Shown: one piece after another, positions 34,398 to 42,844 of the stretch | Layout of the letters: each line of letters opens with the position of its first letter | How positions within the stretch are numbered: position 1 is the stretch's first letter | NCBI RefSeq assembly: GCF_013177695.1 | Contig: NZ_WOEY01000096.1 | Location: forward strand, 1 to 64,000 | Direction: 5' to 3' | Length of the DNA: 64,000 bases | From: Paraburkholderia solitsugae | Lineage (GTDB): Bacteria > Pseudomonadota > Gammaproteobacteria > Burkholderiales > Burkholderiaceae | Translations under genes and position numbers: made by a program | The notes under the pieces: model-generated | The model's input: only the letters and a program-made list of their open reading frames with translations | Told to the model about the DNA's origin: nothing | The model's database searches: none

Positions 34398-34759
34398 TTC
34401 CGGCGCTGGCGTCTCAGGCGCCCTTCGCGTGCGTATTCCATCTGGCCCTGGGTGCGCACGGCAAGCCTTTCCTGTTCGGCGCGGCTCATCTGCCGCGTAT
34501 CGTCGATATCGCCAACGCGCAGCACTTCCTGCGCGATCCGTATGCGTAGTGTCATTAAGGGTTCGCCGCGATCGACCAGCGTGCGGTCGCTTGCGCGCGC
34601 CTGCTGGACGCCGCTGTCGATCAGGTTGCGCAGTTCAAGCAGCGTGAGCCGCTGGCGTTGGATTTCGAGGATGAGCCGCTGGATGGCCTGTTCGTCGCGC
34701 GTGCGCCACCAGGCGCGCAGTTCGGCGAGCGTGGGCGGTTCGAAGGGAGGAAGGCGCAT
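34391..34759 (-). CDS. Small charged protein of unknown function behind a LexA box
   Basis: 122 residues, very rich in Arg, Gln, Glu and Leu. It begins with MRLPPFEPPTLAELRAWW and then has long heptad-like helix IQRLILEIQRQRLTLLELRNLI (residues about 26-47; coiled-coil candidate). The C-terminal ~35 residues (RLAVRTQGQMEYAREGRLRRQRRNI) are strongly basic. No domain recognised. It starts only 15 nt below a near-perfect SOS box (34775-34794), with no clear Shine-Dalgarno sequence. Damage-inducible expression is the main clue. Small basic helical proteins of this kind could bind DNA or a repair protein, but that is speculation. Confidence 0.65.
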   Translation of the reverse strand: MRLPPFEPPTLAELRAWWRTRDEQAIQRLILEIQRQRLTLLELRNLIDSGVQQARASDRTLVDRGEPLMTLRIRIAQEVLRVGDIDDTRQMSRAEQERLAVRTQGQMEYAREGRLRRQRRNI

Positions 34760-34774
34760 TGTTCAGACGAGAAA

Positions 34775-34794
34775 TACTGTATATATGTACAGTA
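34775..34794. promoter_or_regulatory. LexA-binding site (SOS box)
   Basis: TACTGTATATATGTACAGTA matches the LexA consensus CTGT-N8-ACAG with 19 of 20 bases palindromic in the outer arms and a T/G step in the centre. It lies immediately upstream of the small gene at 34391-34759. No other gene starts nearby on the plus strand. Confidence 0.85.
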
Positions 34795-34870
34795 TATCCC
34801 GTCTTTCTACGGAAACACGGAGCGCGCGTTGACCGGCTCGCAACCCCTGCAAGAGGGGGCGTTACAACGC

Positions 34871-34954
34871 TCAGGTGAGCGCGAGCATGATGGAGGTGGA
34901 GACCACGATGATGAAAAGACATGTCGCGGTAATCAGGTCGTACGGATAGCTCAT
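34871..34954 (-). CDS. Possible 27-residue single-helix membrane peptide
   Basis: The frame from ATG 34954 to TGA 34871 reads MSYPYDLITATCLFIIVVSTSIMLALT, a short head and one full transmembrane helix. GAGG is present but about 14 nt upstream, longer than usual. It lies between the TetR gene and the LexA-box gene. Without conservation data it is only a candidate. Confidence 0.3.
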   Translation of the reverse strand: MSYPYDLITATCLFIIVVSTSIMLALT

Positions 34955-35037
34955 GTCGAAACCATAGCGCCTCGGGCGGATGAGCCCATCATAGGCACAA
35001 CCGCTCCCCGTGACTGTCAAGCATTGCAAAGCCGAGG

Positions 35038-35658
35038 TTATCCGCATATCAACGCTACGCCCGCAACCGCCGTTGCCCGCAGCGACGCGCGTGAATCGCC
35101 CGCGCGGGCGCGCAACGCGAGGCTGTGCAAAATCGCCGAGGCGATCTTCGCGAGGAGTGCCGGTTGTGCGTCGGCTGCCAGTTCGCCGGTGGCCTGCGCC
35201 AGCTTGAGGCGTTTCTCGAAGGCCTTGTCGTAGGTACGCAGTCCTTCGGCAAGCGCTGTGCGGACCTCGGCGTCATCCACCGCTTCGACCGCGGCGGTGC
35301 CGATCATGAAGCAGCCGCGCGGATCGCCGTCGGCGGGCAAGTACCACGTGAGTGCGCCTTCATAAACGCGCAGCAGTGCCTGCGGCAATGGCAGGTCTTC
35401 GCTGAGCGCATGAACCATCGCGAGCCGGCCAGCTTCGATATAACGTTCGAGCGTGGTCAGATACAACGCGTGTTTGTCGCCGAATGCGCCGTACAGGCTC
35501 GGGCGGTTCATGCCGGTCGCGGCGCTCAATTGATCCAGCGAGGTGCCTGCATAGCCGCTGCGCCAGAACACGTCTCTTGCATCGGCGAGGGCCTGGTCGG
35601 AATCATAGGCGCGCGGGCGGCCGCGAGGGCGGACTTCTTTTTTTGTACTGGTCGGCAT
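35038..35658 (-). CDS. TetR-family transcriptional regulator
   Basis: 206 residues from the ATG at 35658; the longer frame starts inside the divergent gene. N-terminal HTH YDSDQALADARDVFWRSGYAGTSLDQLSAATGMNRPSLYGAFGDK (residues about 18-60) and C-terminal TetR_C domain with DPRGCFMIGTAAVEAV. Divergent from a glutathione-transferase gene across 65 bp, a classic autoregulated pair. A perfect 9-bp inverted repeat, TTTTGTACT/AGTACAAAA, flanks the intergenic region, one arm inside the start of this gene. Confidence 0.9.
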   Translation of the reverse strand: MPTSTKKEVRPRGRPRAYDSDQALADARDVFWRSGYAGTSLDQLSAATGMNRPSLYGAFGDKHALYLTTLERYIEAGRLAMVHALSEDLPLPQALLRVYEGALTWYLPADGDPRGCFMIGTAAVEAVDDAEVRTALAEGLRTYDKAFEKRLKLAQATGELAADAQPALLAKIASAILHSLALRARAGDSRASLRATAVAGVALICG

Positions 35659-35700
35659 AAAAATATGGCTGAAATGATTTAAATGCAATATAGTACAAAA
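35641..35700. promoter_or_regulatory. Inverted half-sites between TetR and GST genes
   Basis: TTTTGTACT at 35641-35649 and its exact complement AGTACAAAA at 35692-35700, 42 bp between. Position suggests operator arms of the TetR protein. Confidence 0.4.
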
Positions 35701-35723
35701 ACACCAACGACAGGGGATTCCCC

Positions 35724-36362
35724 ATGGATCTGTACTTCTCGCCGCTCGCTTGTTCACTGGCCACCCGAATCGCGTTGTACGAGGCGGGGGCACAGGCTGG
35801 GTACATTCAGGTCGACACGAAGTCGAAAAAGTTGTCGGACGGCTCGGACTTCTATCCGATCAGTCCGCTCGGGCAGGTACCGGTGCTGCGTACGGACGAA
35901 GGCTGGCTGTTGACCGAAAACACGGCGATCCTGCCGTATGTGGCCGATCATTTTCCGGCCGCACGGCTTGCGCCCGCCGCGGGTACGGCGCAGCGCGCGC
36001 GGCTGCAGCAATGGCTGGGTTTTATCAGCACGGAGTTGCACAAGGGGGTGTTCGTGCCACTACTCGATGCGCGCGCACCGGAAGACGTGAAGCGCTATGC
36101 ACGCGACAAGGCCGCGTTGCGGCTGGGCGTTCTGCAAGATCATCTGGCGCAAAACGAGTATTTGCTCGACGCGTTCAGCGTGGGCGACGCCTATCTGGTC
36201 ACCGTGTTGAACTGGGCGCAGTATGGCGGCATCGATCTGTCGGAATGGCCGGCGGTTGCTGCTTACTACAAGCGGTTGATGCAGCGGCCGAGTGTTGCAA
36301 AAGCCGCTGCGGAAGAAATCGCGCTGTTTCAGGAAGAAGTGGCGAAGCGCGCAAAAAGCTGA
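35724..36362 (+). CDS. Glutathione S-transferase family protein
   Basis: 212 residues. N-terminal thioredoxin-like domain (LYFSPLACSLATRIALYEAG; the catalytic Ser/Cys at about residues 9-11, then ISPLGQVPVL and ENTAILPYVADH), C-terminal all-helical domain (from about 88) with FSVGDAYLVTVLNW. The SPLACS start resembles beta-class bacterial GSTs. Conjugates glutathione to electrophiles; controlled by the divergent TetR gene. Confidence 0.92.
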   Translation: MDLYFSPLACSLATRIALYEAGAQAGYIQVDTKSKKLSDGSDFYPISPLGQVPVLRTDEGWLLTENTAILPYVADHFPAARLAPAAGTAQRARLQQWLGFISTELHKGVFVPLLDARAPEDVKRYARDKAALRLGVLQDHLAQNEYLLDAFSVGDAYLVTVLNWAQYGGIDLSEWPAVAAYYKRLMQRPSVAKAAAEEIALFQEEVAKRAKS

Positions 36363-36383
36363 GGGCGGGTTGCGGTTGCGCGA

Positions 36384-36641
36384 TTAGTCGTCGCTCTGCT
36401 GGCAGAAGCGGCGCCCCGGAATGTGCGACACGACCGCCTGGGCAATTTCGAGTGGTGTGCTTTCCGCGGGCACCACGCGGCGGCTCGATTCCGGGGTGTG
36501 CTTCATGGTCCATTCGACGAGTCTGTACGAGCGTCCCCATGGGGGTTGCAAGGGGTCTGAGACCTTGCACGAGTGGATCTGGCGCACCCATTCGTTGCCG
36601 GGCATCGCGCGCAAATGCTCGAATACCGTGTCTTCCACCAT
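36384..36641 (-). CDS. Conserved-looking small protein of unknown function (85 aa)
   Basis: 85 residues from the ATG at 36641 with AAGGAG 8 nt upstream, a convincing ribosome site. The sequence opens MVEDTVFEHLRAMPGNEWVRQIHS and contains PWGRSYRLVEWTMKHTPESSRR; it has no cysteine pairs apart from one near the end, no signal peptide and no membrane segment. I recognise no domain. It is convergent with the GST gene. Confidence 0.65.
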   Translation of the reverse strand: MVEDTVFEHLRAMPGNEWVRQIHSCKVSDPLQPPWGRSYRLVEWTMKHTPESSRRVVPAESTPLEIAQAVVSHIPGRRFCQQSDD

Positions 36642-36955
36642 CGTTTGACTCCTTCTTTCGCAGGCATGCTGTCCATCTATCGGCGCGTCGGCGACACCCC
36701 TGGAGAAAAAAAGCGCCGCCGATGTTCTGGCGGCTCAACAGGGGATGTTGTGCGCCATAGTTACAGGTAAGAATTAAGCCAAACTTAAGATCGCGCTCAA
36801 AATTCCCGCGCGTGATCCCTCTGCGTGATCGCACCGTTAAAGCGCTGTTTTGCGTGCGCGCTGATCCAACCCTCAAGACCTCGCGGAATTGGCCGTTATT
36901 AAAGCGGTTGGGGCCGCCGACCCCGCTTCGCCTCCGGGCCCGCATCCTTGATAAC
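36642..36955. other. 314-bp gap before the GGDEF gene
   Basis: No coding frame with a ribosome site. The region 36755-36800 (AGTTACAGGTAAGAATTAAGCC) is AT-richer and may hold the promoter of the downstream gene. An in-frame extension from GTG 36812 exists but has poor coding character. Confidence 0.4.
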
Positions 36956-38071
36956 GTGACGAATCTCGCTCAAACGCCGCTTTCCGACCGCCTTCGCTCG
37001 CTCGTCGATACCGTGCAGCACAACGAGCGCACGCTGCGCCGCTTTCAGAACGTCGAGTTGAAGTTGATCGGCGCGCAGGATTTCGCGTCGTTTCTCGACA
37101 CGCTGTTCAGCCATCTGCCGCAAGCGTTCTCGCTGGCGAGCGTGATGTTGTGGCTCGACGACCGCGCGCCGATGCTGCTCGAACTCCTTGAGCCGGACGC
37201 TCTGGATGCACTCGGCCAGCCCAATCTGAGAACCTCACGCGAAGGGGGGCTCGCCGCCCTTGGTCTATGCGACGAGGGGCGGCCGTGGTTGGGCAAGCTG
37301 AGCGGGCTGGATGAAACAGCGCGCCGCGCATTCTTCGGCGACGCCGACGTGCCGGCGAGCGCGATCTTGCTGCCGCTTGCCGCAGGCGACACCGTCAGCG
37401 GCTTTCTATGCCTCTGCAGCGACGACCCCGCCCGTTTCGCTCAAGGCATGGCTACGGATATTCTGGAGCGCTTTGCGAGCATCGTCACGGCGAGTCTCGA
37501 CAATGTCGCGCATCGCGAGCGGCTCAAGCAACTCGGTATGACCGATTCGCTGACCGGCCTCGCCAATCGCCGCTACTTCGATGAACGGCTGCGCGAGGAG
37601 ATCATGCGTGCCGTCCGGTATGGCGTGCCGGTCGCGTGTCTTTTCATCGATATCGACAGCTTCAAGCGTATCAACGACACCTACGGACATCAGACTGGCG
37701 ACCGCGCTCTGGCGGCGGTAGCGGCCTGTGTGCGGCAGCAGGTGCGTCTGGGCGATAGCGTGGCGCGTTACGGCGGGGAAGAGTTTGCCGCGCTGTTGCA
37801 AGGCGATCGGACCGATGCGCTGACGGTCGCCGAGCGCGTGCGGCTGGCTGTTGAAAGGCTGGATTTGCAGGACGACCACGGCGAACGCATCGCATTGACC
37901 GTGTCGATCGGCGTGGCCGCGCGCACGATTACCGGCACGCCGGCCGATGCGGCCGCGCAAGGCCACGCGATGATGGAAGAAGCCGATCGGGCGATGTACC
38001 AGGCCAAGCGTAATGGCCGCAATCGCATCGAGGCGCTGGCGAAAGCGGGCAGCGATAACGCGCCGCGCTAA
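36956..38071 (+). CDS. Diguanylate cyclase with an N-terminal DUF484/GAF-like sensor domain
   Basis: 371 residues from the GTG at 36956, with a possible longer form from GTG 36812. The first ~190 residues (QHNERTLRRFQNVELKLIGAQDFASFLDTLF and following) resemble DUF484, a GAF-like sensory fold. The C-terminal half is a GGDEF domain with RYGGEEFAALL and upstream FIDIDSFKRINDTYGHQTGD metal-site residues. It should make cyclic di-GMP. Soluble, no membrane segment. The I-site RxxD is not apparent five residues before GGEEF (SVARYGGEEF). Confidence 0.85.
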   Translation: MTNLAQTPLSDRLRSLVDTVQHNERTLRRFQNVELKLIGAQDFASFLDTLFSHLPQAFSLASVMLWLDDRAPMLLELLEPDALDALGQPNLRTSREGGLAALGLCDEGRPWLGKLSGLDETARRAFFGDADVPASAILLPLAAGDTVSGFLCLCSDDPARFAQGMATDILERFASIVTASLDNVAHRERLKQLGMTDSLTGLANRRYFDERLREEIMRAVRYGVPVACLFIDIDSFKRINDTYGHQTGDRALAAVAACVRQQVRLGDSVARYGGEEFAALLQGDRTDALTVAERVRLAVERLDLQDDHGERIALTVSIGVAARTITGTPADAAAQGHAMMEEADRAMYQAKRNGRNRIEALAKAGSDNAPR

Positions 38072-38085
38072 GGCGGCTCGGCAGA

Positions 38086-39846
38086 TCAGGCATCCGGCGG
38101 CACCCCCAGTAACTGCAGCGCACCGCCCGTCACGCCGCTGAACACCGGCCCGGCCACGGTGCCACCATAGAATGCCTTGCCGGCCGGGTCGTCGATCATG
38201 ACGGCGACGATCAGCCGTGGGTCGCTCATCGGCGCCATGCCGACGAACAGTGCCCGGTAACGGTTTTTCGCGTAAGTCGCGCCGACCTGTTTGCGCGCCG
38301 TGCCGGTTTTGCCACCGATCGGGTAGCCTTCCACCGCCGCAGCGCGCCCCGTGCCGCCAGGGCCGGCAGCCATTTCTAGCATCGAGCGGATCGCGCGCGC
38401 GGTGGCGGGCGTGGTGACCGCATGGCCCTTATCCTCGGACTGCGCCGCGGCGGTCGCACTCGCGTTCCCGTCCGCGCTTCTATTCGAGTCGCCGTCTTTC
38501 CGCAGCAAACTCACGTGATGCATCGTGCCGTTGCCGGCATAGGCGGTGTAGACCTGCGCGATCTGCAGCAACGACGTGGACAGACCGTAGCCATACGCCA
38601 TGGTCGCCTGTTCGATCGGACGCCAGCGTTTGTACGGGTGCACCTTGCCCGACGCGACACCCGGAAAGGTCAGATCGGGTCTCAACCCGAGCCCGTATTC
38701 CTGATACTTGTTCCAGATTTTTTCAGCGGGCAGATTCAAGGCGAGCTTGGCGAGCGCGATATTGCTCGACTTCTGCACCGCTTCGGCGACGGTCATCGCA
38801 CCGTGATTCGACGTGTCGTGAATCACCGCCGGGCCGATCTTGTACCAGCCCGGCGCGGTATCGATGATGCTTTGCGGCCGCACCTTGCCTTCGTCGATCG
38901 ACAGTGCGACGACAACCGGTTTGATCGTCGAGCCCGGCTCGAAGGTGTCGACTACCGCGCGATTACGCAGTTGCCGCCCGGTGAGTCGGGCGCGGTCGTT
39001 CGGATCGAAGCTCGGATAGTTGGCAAGCGCGAGAATTTCGCCGTTGCGCGCATCGAGCACGACGACGCTGCCGGCTTCGGCGTGATGTTTGGCGATGGCG
39101 TCCTTCAGTTGTGCATAAGCGAGTTGCTGAATGCGCCGGTCGATCGTCAGGTGGATGGTGTCGCCGTTCTGCGCGGGCACGAGCGGCCGGGTCTCGGACA
39201 CCACCCGGCCCAGCCGGTCGCGGATCACTTCGCGCTGGCCCGGTACGCCGAGCAGTTGCTCGTTGGCGGCGAGTTCGACGCCTTCCTGACCGTTGTCCTC
39301 GATATCGGTGAAGCCGACCACGTGCGCCGCCGATTCGCCTTCAGGGTAAAAACGCTTCGAATCCGCGATCTGCGTGATGCCGGCGAGGCCCAGTTTGTTG
39401 AGGCGATCGGCGGTGTCGGCATTGACCTGGCGCTTGAGCAGCACGAAGGTCTTGTCGCCGTTCAGACGCCTGCGCAGTTCCGCCAGCGGCAGGTCGAGCA
39501 GCTTCGAAAGCGGCGCAAACGAGGCTTCGTCGAGCAGCTTGGGCGAGGCCCAGATCTCGTAGGTCGCGAGGCTGACGGCGAGCATCGAGCCATTGCGGTC
39601 GACGATGCGCCCGCGCGTCGCATCGAGTTCGAGGGTGCGCTGATAGCGTTTTTGCCCCTGATCGACGTAGAAGTCCTGGTTGACCACCTGCACCCAGAAC
39701 GCGCGTGCCGCCAGCGACGCGAACGCGCTGAACACCAGCAGGATGACAAGTTTCGAGCGCCACATCGGCAGGCGCGCGGCCAGCAGCTGGTTCTTCGCGA
39801 CGGGCGCGTACGGATCGTGCGACTGCGATTTCTTCTTTTGGATCAT
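38086..39846 (-). CDS. FtsI/PBP3-like peptidoglycan D,D-transpeptidase
   Basis: 586 residues from the ATG at 39846. One N-terminal anchor helix (residues about 30-50), a dimerisation/pedestal domain, then the transpeptidase domain with STIK (Ser306-Lys309), SSN (360-362) and KTG (513-515). It cross-links septal peptidoglycan. It lies outside a division (dcw) cluster, so it is probably a second FtsI-type copy. Residues about 451-472 form a Ser/Ala/Asp-rich low-complexity insertion between SSN and KTG. It overlaps no neighbour and has about 120 bp to the TRIC gene. Confidence 0.9.
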   Translation of the reverse strand: MIQKKKSQSHDPYAPVAKNQLLAARLPMWRSKLVILLVFSAFASLAARAFWVQVVNQDFYVDQGQKRYQRTLELDATRGRIVDRNGSMLAVSLATYEIWASPKLLDEASFAPLSKLLDLPLAELRRRLNGDKTFVLLKRQVNADTADRLNKLGLAGITQIADSKRFYPEGESAAHVVGFTDIEDNGQEGVELAANEQLLGVPGQREVIRDRLGRVVSETRPLVPAQNGDTIHLTIDRRIQQLAYAQLKDAIAKHHAEAGSVVVLDARNGEILALANYPSFDPNDRARLTGRQLRNRAVVDTFEPGSTIKPVVVALSIDEGKVRPQSIIDTAPGWYKIGPAVIHDTSNHGAMTVAEAVQKSSNIALAKLALNLPAEKIWNKYQEYGLGLRPDLTFPGVASGKVHPYKRWRPIEQATMAYGYGLSTSLLQIAQVYTAYAGNGTMHHVSLLRKDGDSNRSADGNASATAAAQSEDKGHAVTTPATARAIRSMLEMAAGPGGTGRAAAVEGYPIGGKTGTARKQVGATYAKNRYRALFVGMAPMSDPRLIVAVMIDDPAGKAFYGGTVAGPVFSGVTGGALQLLGVPPDA

Positions 39847-39968
39847 GAGTGCGGATAACGAACAGCAGTGCGTCACGAGCTGAAACCGGCGAAGCCGGCA
39901 GCTTGTTGCGCGTGACTGTCGAGCGTGCTCCTCGAATGAAAGCCGTACGCGCGTGGCGTGCAGCTTGA

Positions 39969-40592
39969 TTAGCTTGCGCCGCCCGAATCGGCGACGGTGA
40001 ATACCTTGAGTTGCCAGCGGAACCGCACGGCCAGCATGCGCACCGCGAAGCCGCAGGCCAGCACCACGACGGAGGCCGGCCCCGGCGCCACGTCGCAGGC
40101 TTGTAGTGCCACGTACAGCGCGCCCGCGCCAAGCGCGATGCTGGCGTACAACTCTTCGCGCAACACGAGCGGCATCTGATTGCACAGCAGGTCGCGCAGC
40201 ATGCCGCCGCACACGCCGGTGATCGCGCCAGCCAGCACGACGATCGCGGGGCTCACCTCCAGCGTCGCGGCAACATCGCAACCGATGACCGTGAACGCGA
40301 TCAGGCCGATCGCGTCGACCGTGACGAACAGCCACTGCCAGTTACGCAGCCACTTGGCGCTGGCCGCGGCAATCGACGCTGCCCCGATTGTAATCAGAAC
40401 GTAATACGGATGCGAGATCCATGCAAGGGGATAGTGGCCGAGCAACACATCGCGCACCGTGCCGCCGCCGAGCGCCGTGACGGTGCCGACGAGGCACAGG
40501 CCGAAGCGGTCCATGCCGCGGCGCATGCCCATCAATGCGCCGGACATGGCTTCAGCGACGATCGCTACGAGGTAGAGGAGGTGAAGCAACAT
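39969..40592 (-). CDS. Trimeric intracellular cation channel (UPF0126/YicG) family protein
   Basis: 207 residues, seven hydrophobic segments, with the two-fold repeat of the family: EAMSGALMGMRRGMDRFGLCLVG and GGGTVRDVLLG in the first half, GITGVCGGMLRDLLCNQMP-type in the second. Bacterial TRIC proteins conduct cations, or glycine in some E. coli members. Exact substrate is not deducible. A single gene. Confidence 0.88.
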   Translation of the reverse strand: MLLHLLYLVAIVAEAMSGALMGMRRGMDRFGLCLVGTVTALGGGTVRDVLLGHYPLAWISHPYYVLITIGAASIAAASAKWLRNWQWLFVTVDAIGLIAFTVIGCDVAATLEVSPAIVVLAGAITGVCGGMLRDLLCNQMPLVLREELYASIALGAGALYVALQACDVAPGPASVVVLACGFAVRMLAVRFRWQLKVFTVADSGGAS

Positions 40593-40823
40593 GACGGCGA
40601 GCCTTGGTGGGGCGGCGCTCGCGAGAGGAAAGGCTCCGCATTGGAGCTTGCCGCGGGGGCGCGCGTTTGAAAGCGGCCATTATCGGAAGCGGCGCGGCCT
40701 GATGAAAATGCCTTAAGCCGAATTCGGCGATGCCAAATTCGGCTTAACCTGGTTGCGGGATCGGGCGTGGTAAGCGTTCGCTGAAGGACGGGGGCCTTCG
40801 CGGACGCAGACGCGGACGCGGAC

Positions 40824-40907
40824 GCAGAGGCAGAGGCAGAGGCAGAGGCAGAGGCAGAGGCAGAGGCAGAGGCAGAGGCAGAGGCAGAGGCAGAGGCAGA
40901 GGCAGAG
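40824..40907. repeat. Hexanucleotide array (GCAGAG)14
   Basis: Fourteen perfect GCAGAG units, the longest array in the window. It lies between TRIC and the chemoreceptor and is followed by GCGGCTG. On the plus strand it is preceded by degenerate GACGCG hexamers. Confidence 0.97.
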
Positions 40908-40956
40908 GCGGCTGTAACCGCAAGACATAGCCGCGAGCGCAAACACAGGCGGCCAC

Positions 40957-40991
40957 AAAAAAGCCGCGTCGACTTGAAAATCCGCGCGGCT
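40957..40991 (-). terminator. Terminator-like hairpin downstream of the chemoreceptor gene
   Basis: On the minus strand AGCCGCG pairs with CGCGGCT and is followed by TTTTTTG. A second hairpin AGGCGCTC/GAGCGCCT lies at 41036-41061, nearer the chemoreceptor stop. Confidence 0.6.
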
Positions 40992-41120
40992 GGTTCGTTC
41001 GATTAATGCGTCTACTCCGACGCGGCGTGTTAAAGAGGCGCTCCCTGCCTGTCGAGCGCCTTCTTTTTCTCTGCCGCTCTTCTCATGGCGTCCCGCTGCC
41101 TGAAAAGAGCGGGGGCGGCC

Positions 41121-42662
41121 TCAGGCCGGCAAAGCGAAGCTCGAGATTGCCTCGCGCAACACGCCCACCTGATCCTTGAGCGAGTGGGCTGCGGCGGCGG
41201 CTTCTTCGACGAGCGCGGCATTTTGCTGCGTGACCTGATCCATTTCGCCGACTGCGCGATTGACCTGTTCGATGCCCGCGCTCTGTTCGCGCGACGCGTT
41301 GCTGATCTCCTCGAGGATTGCGTTCACTCGGCGCACCGACTGCACGATCTCGCCCATGGTCGAACCGGCGTTGGCGACCAGCGACGCGCCCGCTTCGACG
41401 GTATGGGTCGACGTTTCGATCAACGCCTTGATTTCCTTCGCGGCCGTGGCCGAGCGTTGCGCGAGGCTGCGCACTTCCGCGGCGACCACCGCGAAACCGC
41501 GACCCTGTTCGCCCGCGCGGGCTGCTTCGACGGCTGCGTTGAGCGCGAGGATGTTGGTCTGGAACGCGATGCCGTCGATCACGCCGATGATGTCGCCGAT
41601 CTGCCGCGAGCTGCTGGTGATTTCGCCCATGGTGCGAACCACGTCGTCGACGACGCGGCTGCCGCGCGTGGCCACATCCGCAGCCTGACCGGCAAGTTGC
41701 GCCGCTTGCAGCGCGCTGTCCGCGTTCTGCTTCACGTTGACCGTCATCTGATCCATGCTCGACGCCGTTTCGACGAGCGCCGCGGCCTGTTCCTCCGTGC
41801 GCTGTGACAGATCCGTGTTGCCGGCGGCGATTTCGGTCGCGCCGATATTGATGTTTTCGGTGCCGAGACGCACGCGCGAGACCGTATCGACGAGACCGGC
41901 CTGCATGGTGTGGAGGGCGTGCAGCAGACTGCCGGTGTCGTTCCCTTGCACCGGCACGCGCGTGGCGAGGTTGCCGCGCGCCATCAGTTGGGCTGCTTCC
42001 ACCGCGACTTCGAGATCGCCGCCGAGCGTGCGGCGGATGCTGCGCAACACCAGCAGCATGACGACGGTGGCGATCGCGCCGAGCGTCACGGTGATGATGA
42101 GCCAGCGCAGCAGACTGGCGTAGAACGCGCTTTGCACGTCGTCCATGTACATGCCGGTGACGAGGTACCAGTCCCATGGCGCGAAGTGACCTGCGTAGCT
42201 GGTTTTGGCCACGGGTTCGTTGCTGCCTGGCTTGGCCCACAGATAGTCGACGAAGCCGCCGCCTTCGCGGCTGCCTGCTTTGACGATGTCGACGAATAGG
42301 TGGTTGCCGGCCGCGTCGGTGAATTGCGCGAAGTTCTTGCCGACCATTTCCGGCTTGAACGGGTGCATTAGCATGACTGGCTGCGAGTCGTTGACGGAGA
42401 TGTAGCCGTCTTTGCCATAGCGCATGGCGGCGAGCGTATCGAGCGCCTGTTTTTTGGCTTCGTCTTCGGTGATCGTGTGCTGCTGTGCGAGGGTGTAGTA
42501 GCGGTTGACGATGTGATTGGCCTGGTCGATCAGCGAGGTTAGTTGATCGCGGCGGTCCTGGATCATCGACGCACGGTTTTGCCATGCGCCGAAGCCGCCG
42601 ATCAGGATCAGGCCGATCCAGAGGACCGCGATCATTGAGGCTAGTTTTTTGTTCAGAGTCAT
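41121..42662 (-). CDS. Methyl-accepting chemotaxis protein with a periplasmic sCache domain
   Basis: 513 residues from the ATG at 42662. N-terminal membrane helix (residues about 10-30), periplasmic single-Cache domain (about 35-190; GKDGYISVNDSQPVMLMHP...VGKNFAQFTDAAGNH), second helix (about 195-215), HAMP, then the signalling domain with DGIAFQTNILALNAAVEAARAGEQGRGFAVVAAEVRSLAQRS (about 340-390). It senses a small ligand outside the cell and controls CheA. The four-unit hexamer array sits in its 5' leader. A C-terminal CheR-binding pentapeptide is not evident. Confidence 0.95.
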   Translation of the reverse strand: MTLNKKLASMIAVLWIGLILIGGFGAWQNRASMIQDRRDQLTSLIDQANHIVNRYYTLAQQHTITEDEAKKQALDTLAAMRYGKDGYISVNDSQPVMLMHPFKPEMVGKNFAQFTDAAGNHLFVDIVKAGSREGGGFVDYLWAKPGSNEPVAKTSYAGHFAPWDWYLVTGMYMDDVQSAFYASLLRWLIITVTLGAIATVVMLLVLRSIRRTLGGDLEVAVEAAQLMARGNLATRVPVQGNDTGSLLHALHTMQAGLVDTVSRVRLGTENINIGATEIAAGNTDLSQRTEEQAAALVETASSMDQMTVNVKQNADSALQAAQLAGQAADVATRGSRVVDDVVRTMGEITSSSRQIGDIIGVIDGIAFQTNILALNAAVEAARAGEQGRGFAVVAAEVRSLAQRSATAAKEIKALIETSTHTVEAGASLVANAGSTMGEIVQSVRRVNAILEEISNASREQSAGIEQVNRAVGEMDQVTQQNAALVEEAAAAAHSLKDQVGVLREAISSFALPA

Positions 42663-42672
42663 AGCAAGGGGG

Positions 42673-42696
42673 GCTTTCGCTTTCGCTTTCGCTTTC
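42673..42696. repeat. Hexanucleotide array (GCTTTC)4 in the leader of the chemoreceptor
   Basis: Four perfect units 11 nt upstream of the ATG at 42662 (minus strand GAAAGC). A change in unit number would move the promoter relative to the start. Confidence 0.95.
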
Positions 42697-42844
42697 GCGA
42701 GGTGGTCGGTCAGGGTGGGTGCTCGTTCACTCTTTCGCTTGCAGCGATTGGCTTGTCGCTTACTGTGTTTACGGCTTCTCGTTCTTGGCTCCGCAGGGGA
42801 GGGGAAACCCGTTGTTTTGTTTGTCTGACTAAAGGAAGGTGGTG

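Larger units (their letters stand above)
40593..41120. other. 528-bp intergenic region with an inverted repeat, array and terminators
   Basis: No gene. It holds a perfect 12-bp inverted repeat (TTAAGCCGAATT 40713-40724 and AATTCGGCTTAA 40736-40747), the (GCAGAG)14 array, and two hairpins behind the chemoreceptor gene: 40957-40991 and 41036-41061. Confidence 0.7.

Noticed and set aside
38422..39858. A 478-codon frame on the plus strand
   Set aside because: Antisense to the FtsI-like gene, which has all three transpeptidase motifs.
40824..40907. Array suggestive of a CRISPR
   Set aside because: Six-base contiguous units without spacers; a microsatellite.
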